Shown here: positions 31,726-36,432 of the stretch, piece by piece
How positions within the stretch are numbered: position 1 is the first letter of the stretch
Layout: every line of letters begins with the position of its first letter
NCBI GenBank assembly: GCA_015231465.1
Contig: JADGBO010000005.1
Location: 1-36,432, forward strand
Source of the DNA: Desulfamplus sp.
GTDB taxonomy: Bacteria > Desulfobacterota > Desulfobacteria > Desulfobacterales > Desulfobacteraceae
Length of the DNA stretch: 36,432 bases
Direction: 5' to 3'
Made by a program: the position numbers and the translations under genes
The notes under the pieces: model-generated
Seen by the model: the letters and a program-made list of their open reading frames with translations, nothing else
Databases searched by the model: none
Told to the model about the DNA's origin: nothing

Positions 31726-33219
31726 AAGCCCGTCATCTTCCTGCCGGCAAATATCATTTATGAAAACATCCTCCCTCAAAACATCACTATCTGCAACCTG
31801 ACAGGTTATAGTACGAACCATGTATTCATGTTTCTGCAATCTTTGGGTTAAATCCGGCAGCATTTTTGTCACAAAATCTGCTGTATCCCTGTCTTCCACC
31901 ATAAAAACACCGGATATATGATTTTTAAGTACTGAAAAATCAGCCCTTAACGGACCGAGAGCAGACATGGTTAAAAACAGGGAAACCTTAAGAATACGGT
32001 TCTCCGAATCAGATTTTTTTTCATCCCTGGAGCCGAGGTCAAAAAAGAGTTGACCAAATGAGAAGCTGCCGTTGTAAAAAAGCGGAAAAGGCAGAAGATA
32101 CTTTCCTGTATCGGATAGATGGGAGTTAAGAACTTGAAGCTTTTCAAGGTTTTGGGCAAACTTTCCAAGGGCATCCATTTCACCCTCCCGGGCATCATCC
32201 CCCGGGGAGAGGGCCTGAAGTACAGCGGCCTTCATATCTTCTTTCATGGTCTGTCTGAAAATATCTTCTTTCATGGTCTGTCTGAAAGGCTGTGAGAATA
32301 TCTTTTCATCCCGAATTTGCACCCCGGATTCATTGGGCATCTGTTTGACGGAAGATTGTTCTGCATGGGATTTATAACTATTAATCTCACCCCCTACTTT
32401 TTCAATAAAGGCCGACATCTTTTTTTCAAGAAGGAGCCCCCCATTCTCAAGCAATCTATGCAGAAGAAGGGGATCAAGTTTTTCAGACTTCAGTGCAACA
32501 TTATACAACAAGTCCCTCAAAGAGTTCATGATTGTTTTTTCAGCCCCAGGTCTCTCTCCAGACTCAACATCTCCAGGATCAACAGGCAAATTTTTTGAGA
32601 TGACAGGATTTGACAACATATCTGCCAATTGCCTGAATCCTTGTAAGGGAGAACTCCTAAGGAGATAGTTCAATGCCGAACCCATGGATATGTTTTCCGC
32701 TTTCAATGGCGTGTCCATAGTTACGGTTTCCCCTTTCAATGCCCTGCTCATGGGTACTTCCCTTTTCAATGGTGTGCCCATAGATGCGTTTTCAGCTTTC
32801 AATGCCGATCCCATGGATACTGTATCTGTTTTTAACCTCCCAGGCACATCTGTATTGGATGGTAAAGGACTATCCAATGGCACAGGGGAGGCACCGCTAC
32901 GGGGGTTATGGGAGAGAATGGTCAGTTTCCCCTGGTCAGTCTGCTTCAAGCTTATTATGTCACCTTTTTTAATATCGACATCAGGATTGATATCTGCAAG
33001 AACCTTACGCCCCTGGATAAGAAGAAGTGCCGATGAAGATGAATCAATGCCATGCTTTGGTAAAATATCTCCCGCCTTCAAAACCCCTTGTGCCGGAGAA
33101 AAAAGCTTCAGCACTTTGGCCTGGAGAACCCGCCCCTCCCCCGAAGACTGTATTCCTGATGCCCCAGGGGATTTTTGAGACTTTAAAATATCAGACAAAA
33201 TGGGTACCAACCCTTTCAT
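31711..33219 (-). CDS. fliK: FliK-like flagellar hook-length control protein
   Basis: Probable FliK-type protein, which is exported through the flagellar apparatus and switches export from hook to filament when the hook is long enough. The 502 residues are low-complexity in the first two thirds, as in FliK, and have a compact C-terminal domain (about 376-475) with a beta-rich pattern FLTMSALGPLRADFSVLKNH and ISGVFMVEDRDTADFV, typical of the Flg_hook domain. Residues about 125-185 are imperfect 12-residue repeats (SMGSALKAEN, SMGTPLKREV, TMDTPLKAEN), and FRQTMKED is duplicated further on. The ATG overlaps the upstream stop by one base (TGATG). Neighbours DUF2802 and FliL support a flagellar role. 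Confidence 0.75.
   Translation of the reverse strand: MKGLVPILSDILKSQKSPGASGIQSSGEGRVLQAKVLKLFSPAQGVLKAGDILPKHGIDSSSSALLLIQGRKVLADINPDVDIKKGDIISLKQTDQGKLTILSHNPRSGASPVPLDSPLPSNTDVPGRLKTDTVSMGSALKAENASMGTPLKREVPMSRALKGETVTMDTPLKAENISMGSALNYLLRSSPLQGFRQLADMLSNPVISKNLPVDPGDVESGERPGAEKTIMNSLRDLLYNVALKSEKLDPLLLHRLLENGGLLLEKKMSAFIEKVGGEINSYKSHAEQSSVKQMPNESGVQIRDEKIFSQPFRQTMKEDIFRQTMKEDMKAAVLQALSPGDDAREGEMDALGKFAQNLEKLQVLNSHLSDTGKYLLPFPLFYNGSFSFGQLFFDLGSRDEKKSDSENRILKVSLFLTMSALGPLRADFSVLKNHISGVFMVEDRDTADFVTKMLPDLTQRLQKHEYMVRTITCQVADSDVLREDVFINDICRQEDDGLRVII
32234..32287. repeat. Perfect 27-bp tandem duplication inside fliK
   Basis: The 27 bases at 32234-32260 (ATATCTTCTTTCATGG...) are repeated exactly at 32261-32287, giving the duplicated peptide FRQTMKEDI/FRQTMKEDM. 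Perfect identity implies a recent event. Confidence 0.95.
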
Positions 33220-33971
33220 CAGAACTGATTCTCCATCTTTATGAACTTCTCTTTAAGGTTGATTACCAGTTGAACCTCTCCCTGGGGCATAGATAATTTC
33301 GATGCAATCTCCCCGGCATCCATTCCCCGCTGGTAAAGCTCCACTATTTTCCTTTGCTGATCAAAAACATCATCCTCAAATGGATTTCCCATTGAAGTCT
33401 GACGCATCGCGAAATCACGCTCCTTTAAGCCGGATATGCTTTGAACTCCTGAAAAACCAATATTTCCCGATGACGGCAGCTTAGATGATACCCCATCTGA
33501 CGGCAAGTTTGACGATGCTCCATCTGACCGAGGGTATCTAAATCGTTCCTGGCCATTCAGAAGAACCTCTGCCCTGGAGAGAAGAAGGTTTATGCTGATA
33601 ATACGGGAATCAAGGGATTCGTTCAACTCATGTATAAGACGTTTTTTCTCTTTAATCTGGGAATCAAATGATGATGCTGCGGATTCAGCCCCTTTCACGA
33701 GAGGATCCAAAAGTTCTATTATGTCCTGGGCTGCCCGGTCAACCATCTGAACCGCTGATTTATCTGCGAGAGCATCGGTTTCATGTTCCAGCTTTGACAA
33801 TGTTTCGTCATATATCGAAGCAGCCATATCATTGAAAAATCCCTTTTTCCAGGCAGGGTGGGAATATGTTTTCTTCAACTTCCTCACAAGGGCCCAGACA
33901 ATAACAACAAGAATAAGTTCAATGAAAAGATGCAGCACAATCCAGAATTCAATGGAGAAAAGTCTCATCAT
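33219..33971 (-). CDS. DUF2802 protein with N-terminal membrane helix
   Basis: A 250-residue bitopic protein: one N-terminal membrane helix (about 7-29, IEFWIVLHLFIELILVVIVWALV), a helical middle and a C-terminal DUF2802-type helix-turn-helix-like motif (VELYQRGMDAGEIASKLSMPQGEVQLVINL). Proteins with this C-terminus are common in flagellar gene clusters; their role is not established. Between them is a Ser/Pro-rich linker with a 9-residue duplication (SDGASSNLP, SDGVSSKLP). The start overlaps the previous gene (ATGATGA) and its stop overlaps fliK, so three genes are tightly coupled. Confidence 0.85.
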   Translation of the reverse strand: MMRLFSIEFWIVLHLFIELILVVIVWALVRKLKKTYSHPAWKKGFFNDMAASIYDETLSKLEHETDALADKSAVQMVDRAAQDIIELLDPLVKGAESAASSFDSQIKEKKRLIHELNESLDSRIISINLLLSRAEVLLNGQERFRYPRSDGASSNLPSDGVSSKLPSSGNIGFSGVQSISGLKERDFAMRQTSMGNPFEDDVFDQQRKIVELYQRGMDAGEIASKLSMPQGEVQLVINLKEKFIKMENQF

Positions 33972-34285
33972 GCAACAGTATCAAGAAGATTGCCGGGCAG
34001 ATCAGGAGAATTGGATCTGGATTTTGACTCTTTGGTATTCAACTCTTTTCTCTTTTTTCTTCGGGCTGCCCTCCTCTCCCTTTCCCGCCTGTCCGGATTC
34101 ACGTCATTTTTAAGGGCTCCCTGATTCTCCGAGGACTGAACTGTGGTCTGCTCAACAGCGGCTCTGGTGGTCTGCTGCTGCTGGAGATGCTCCTGGTCCG
34201 GCTGAACCGGCTTAAGGTGATGGGTTGCATCATGGGCCCTTCCCGACTGCTGGATAACAATATTGTGACCTGGTATTGTCGTCAT
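33968..34285 (-). CDS. Small charged protein in the flagellar cluster, G11 tract in its RBS
   Basis: A 105-residue hydrophilic protein, unrecognised. It has a Gln/His-rich first half (HHLKPVQPDQEHLQQQQTT) and a strongly basic block RRERERRAARRKKRKE at about 66-81. Short basic proteins at this position, between FliL and DUF2802/FliK, occur in related flagellar clusters, but no function is known. The ATG at 34285 is chosen because the run AA-G11 ends 2 nt before it and would serve as the Shine-Dalgarno. The open frame also reaches an ATG at 34339, whose product would cross the G tract. It overlaps the DUF2802 start by 4 nt. Confidence 0.7.
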   Translation of the reverse strand: MTTIPGHNIVIQQSGRAHDATHHLKPVQPDQEHLQQQQTTRAAVEQTTVQSSENQGALKNDVNPDRRERERRAARRKKRKELNTKESKSRSNSPDLPGNLLDTVA

Positions 34286-34287
34286 TT

Positions 34288-34298
34288 CCCCCCCCCCC
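34288..34298 (-). promoter_or_regulatory. Homopolymer G11 in the ribosome-binding site
   Basis: Eleven consecutive G on the coding strand (C11 on plus), preceded by TAA and followed by AA and ATG. Such tracts change length easily by polymerase slippage; here a change alters Shine-Dalgarno spacing or the upstream frame. Confidence 0.85.
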
Positions 34299-34368
34299 TT
34301 AGCAATGAACACAAAACAGATAATCTCTATTCTGTTCACAAATGGTTATAAAAAAATAAAAAATAACC

Positions 34369-36375
34369 TTATCCAGTTATAAAAACCACGAAGGTCACCT
34401 TATCGACTTTCTTTCCAGGCAGGGCCATATCCAGCTCCTTTTTTACAGCCTTCACAATATCATCACCGGTAAGGCGTACCCCGACATCTTCCCTGAGTAC
34501 ATTTTTAATGGCTTCATAAATTATATGCCTGTAGAAAGGGGTACGGGCGGTTATCTCATCCCCGACACTCTTGTAGGAATAGTCTATGGCAATGTCTGCC
34601 GCGACATAGGTGGTAACTTCGTCCTGTTCCGGAGTGAAAACCACAAAATCTTCCAGAACTATTTTACCGGGCTGAAAAATATCCTCTTCCTCAATTTGCA
34701 CGTCAACCTTTTCCTCATGGATATCTTCCTCATCCTTAACCGTTGGCTGAAGAAGTGAGGTATCATAGGAGGGGGGCTCATCAGCCAGCCTGTCCTTCAA
34801 CAGAAAAAAATAGATTCCTGCTGTAGCACCGCCCACGGCAATCATGAAGAGAATTACCAGAATAACGATCCTGACAATGGGACTTTTTACCCTCTCTTTT
34901 TGCTCTCTAAGGTTCTGGTCGCCAAGCTGGGCAATCTCATCCCCTGGAGCGTCTCCGGCCTCCAACGAGTCGTCCGGTTCAAGGAGAACCGGCCCGGAGT
35001 CATCTTCTTCACCCCCAGGGTCAATGTCATCGGTGGAGAAATCGGAAGATATATCCAGATCCTCATCCTGTTCCATATCGGCCAGCAGATCTTCATCTTC
35101 CTCATCGGTTCCGGCCAGAAGAGCATCAATGTCATCCTGGGAAATGAGATCACGGCCGCCGCCTCCGGCACCATCATCAACGGGACCGGGCTCCGAATCT
35201 AAGGGCTGGGCATCGTCTTCACTTAAAAACTCATCAATATCGTCACTGGAGAAGCTCTCCAGATCATCATCGCCGTCTTCGGCATCCCCGAGCAGGGCAT
35301 CAAGATCGGCCTGGGAGAGGTCTTCGGCATCATCAAGTGCGAATTCATCATCGCCCTCCCCATCGGTCAAGTCAACGAGAAATTCATCTTCATCCTGGCC
35401 GTCCATCTTTCTTCGGGGGTCATCCCTGGTTCCTGCATCATCAGAAAGGTCAGTACCAGGGGAATCTCCATCATCGGGCCCGGATGCAAAAAGATCATCC
35501 AGGTCATCATCGGATTCAACGGACAGATCATCGTCATTATCCGATGAGAGAAGCTCATCAATGTCATCCTGGGTGACAAGGCAATTTTCAATATCCCAGG
35601 CCTGGGATTCATCTATAGGCTGATCATCATCGTCGTCGTCGTCGTCATCCCGGGATGCACCGGAAAAGTCCCCGGGTCCATCTTCGTCAACCAGGGGGTC
35701 TTCTTCCAAATCGACCTCCAGATTATCAAGATCATCCATGGACTCGGTGGACATGAGCTTGTCAATATCATCCTGGGAAACAAGATCAAAATCATCCTGT
35801 TCCCCATCGAAATCATCGGCATCTCCGTCCGGGAGATCATCTTCCGGGATTTCGGGGTCATCCTCTGGGATTTCGGGGTCATCCTCTTCAAATGAGGATG
35901 CATTGAGAAGTCTGTCTATGTCATCCTGGGAGAGTTCACCAAGGTCATCATCGGCTCCCGAAAGAGCATCATCAACATCTTCATCGGCTCCTGAAAAAGC
36001 ATCTTCATCATCGTCATCGGCTCCTGAAAAAGCATCTTCATCATCTTGGGTGGAGGATGCATTCAAAAGATTGTCTATGTCATCCTGGGAGAGTTCACCA
36101 AGGTCATCATCGGCTCCTGCAAGAGCATCATCAACATCGTCATCGGCTCCTGAAAAAACATCTTCATCATCGTCATCGGCTCCTGAAAAAGCATCTTCAT
36201 CATCTTGGGTGGAGGATGCATTCAAAAGATTGTCTATGTCATCCTGGGAGAGTTCACCAAGGTCATCATCGGCTCCTGAAAGAGCCTCTTCAGCCTCTTC
36301 AATGGAACCTGCACTTAAAAGCTTGTCAACGTCATCCTGGGATATGAGAGTGTCGTCATTTGTGGTGTCCGGCAT
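34369..36375 (-). CDS. fliL: FliL-like protein with a giant acidic N-terminus carrying FliM-type motifs
   Basis: The C-terminal third is FliL: one membrane helix (about 499-524, VRIVILVILFMIAVGG onward) and a periplasmic SPFH-like domain (about 565-668, KIVLEDFVVFTPEQDEV ... VTFVVFITG). FliL sits around the MotAB stator and supports motor torque. The first ~490 residues are extremely Asp/Glu-rich and contain SQDDIDxLL-type motifs at 11-20, 42-51, 95-104, 148-157, 199-208, 267-276, 353-362, 375-384 and 410-420, plus a degenerate one at 446-452. This motif is the hallmark of FliM and some FliN N-termini, where it binds phosphorylated CheY. Ordinary FliL is about 150-180 residues. ATG with GAGGGG 5 nt upstream. 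First gene of the flagellar block in this window. Confidence 0.88.
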   Translation of the reverse strand: MPDTTNDDTLISQDDVDKLLSAGSIEEAEEALSGADDDLGELSQDDIDNLLNASSTQDDEDAFSGADDDDEDVFSGADDDVDDALAGADDDLGELSQDDIDNLLNASSTQDDEDAFSGADDDDEDAFSGADEDVDDALSGADDDLGELSQDDIDRLLNASSFEEDDPEIPEDDPEIPEDDLPDGDADDFDGEQDDFDLVSQDDIDKLMSTESMDDLDNLEVDLEEDPLVDEDGPGDFSGASRDDDDDDDDDQPIDESQAWDIENCLVTQDDIDELLSSDNDDDLSVESDDDLDDLFASGPDDGDSPGTDLSDDAGTRDDPRRKMDGQDEDEFLVDLTDGEGDDEFALDDAEDLSQADLDALLGDAEDGDDDLESFSSDDIDEFLSEDDAQPLDSEPGPVDDGAGGGGRDLISQDDIDALLAGTDEEDEDLLADMEQDEDLDISSDFSTDDIDPGGEEDDSGPVLLEPDDSLEAGDAPGDEIAQLGDQNLREQKERVKSPIVRIVILVILFMIAVGGATAGIYFFLLKDRLADEPPSYDTSLLQPTVKDEEDIHEEKVDVQIEEEDIFQPGKIVLEDFVVFTPEQDEVTTYVAADIAIDYSYKSVGDEITARTPFYRHIIYEAIKNVLREDVGVRLTGDDIVKAVKKELDMALPGKKVDKVTFVVFITG
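35896..36279. repeat. 159-bp in-frame tandem repeats in the fliL-like gene
   Basis: Motifs 2, 3 and 4 (starting at 36252, 36093 and 35934 on the minus strand) are exactly 53 codons apart. The DNA between them is nearly the same, including the shorter SGADDDDEDAF sub-repeats, so this is a recent tandem expansion. Confidence 0.9.
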
Positions 36376-36378
36376 TTA

Positions 36379-36425
36379 TACCCCTCTTTCTCCCCTGTCC
36401 ATACCCCTCTTTTGCACCCTGTCCG
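36379..36425. repeat. 23/24-bp duplication of the fliL leader and RBS
   Basis: TACCCCTCTTT...CCTGTCC occurs at 36379-36401 and again at 36402-36425 with a few differences. Since the complement AAAGAGGGGTA is the Shine-Dalgarno region of the fliL-like gene, the ribosome site is duplicated upstream. Confidence 0.85.
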
Positions 36426-36432
36426 TGCCCTT

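Noticed and set aside
33968-34339. Upstream ATG (34339) as the start of the small charged protein
   Set aside because: It would encode a hydrophobic lead crossing the G11 tract with no ribosome site before it; the ATG just after the G tract is better supported, though the longer form cannot be fully excluded.
34844-35623. 259-codon Ser-rich plus-strand frame
   Set aside because: It is the complement of the Asp/Glu-rich fliL repeats (GAT/GAC/GAG codons read backwards give Ser codons), so the open frame is expected by composition.

Overview
The window reads as chromosomal DNA of an anaerobic, motile Gram-negative bacterium, most likely a Desulfobacteraceae-type member of the Desulfobacterota. 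The reasons are: an F-ATPase operon with two different b subunits (b' and b) and no a/c genes beside it; a 6S RNA directly downstream of zapA; RNase Y together with an MreBCD/PBP2/RodA cell-shape operon; a type IV pilus/type II secretion ATPase; and surface proteins with Ig/PKD-like repeats and a glycine-rich CFI C-terminus. The taxon is inferred from gene content and order; no 16S rRNA is present. Every protein gene is on the minus strand. Only a tRNA-Pro(GGG) is on the plus strand.

In transcription order (right to left): (1) 36.4-31.7 kb, a flagellar block: a FliL-like protein with a very large acidic N-terminus, a small charged protein preceded by an 11-G tract, a DUF2802 protein and a FliK-like hook-length protein. 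(2) 31.6-26.6 kb, two large Ig/PKD-repeat surface proteins. (3) 26.5-21.5 kb, an ABC-F ATPase, a small membrane protein and a PilB/GspE ATPase with a C-terminal cyclic-nucleotide-binding domain. (4) 21.5-18.3 kb, a repetitive coiled-coil membrane protein, the tRNA, an LD-carboxypeptidase and a serine hydrolase of the beta-lactamase fold, the last two probably acting on cell-wall peptides. (5) 17.9-12.2 kb, mreB-mreC-mreD-mrdA-rodA. (6) 11.8-5.7 kb, atpF'-F-H-A-G-D-C. (7) 5.5-0.1 kb, a GlmU-type uridylyltransferase without the acetyltransferase half, zapB-like, zapA, 6S RNA, rny and tyrS.

Two things stand out. First, the FliL-like protein carries nine copies (plus one degenerate) of an SQDDIDxLL motif that looks like the CheY-P-binding N-terminus of FliM, placed on the predicted cytoplasmic side of the FliL transmembrane helix. 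That would make a multivalent switch-like tail on a stator-associated protein; this function is inferred. The next gene has G11 in its ribosome-binding site, a classic slippage-prone arrangement.

Second, the window is unusually rich in short tandem duplications, and many sit on gene boundaries: the tyrS stop (16 bp x3), the fliK stop (21 bp x3), the ABC-F 3' end (copied, with a 10-unit pentanucleotide array), the ldcA/hydrolase junction (73-bp period x2), the fliL leader, the start of one Ig-repeat gene, and the atp promoter. In-frame repeats occur inside at least five genes. A family of about 105-bp palindromic intergenic repeats has four copies here. The genome appears to produce tandem duplications often, which would tune protein length and translation starts.
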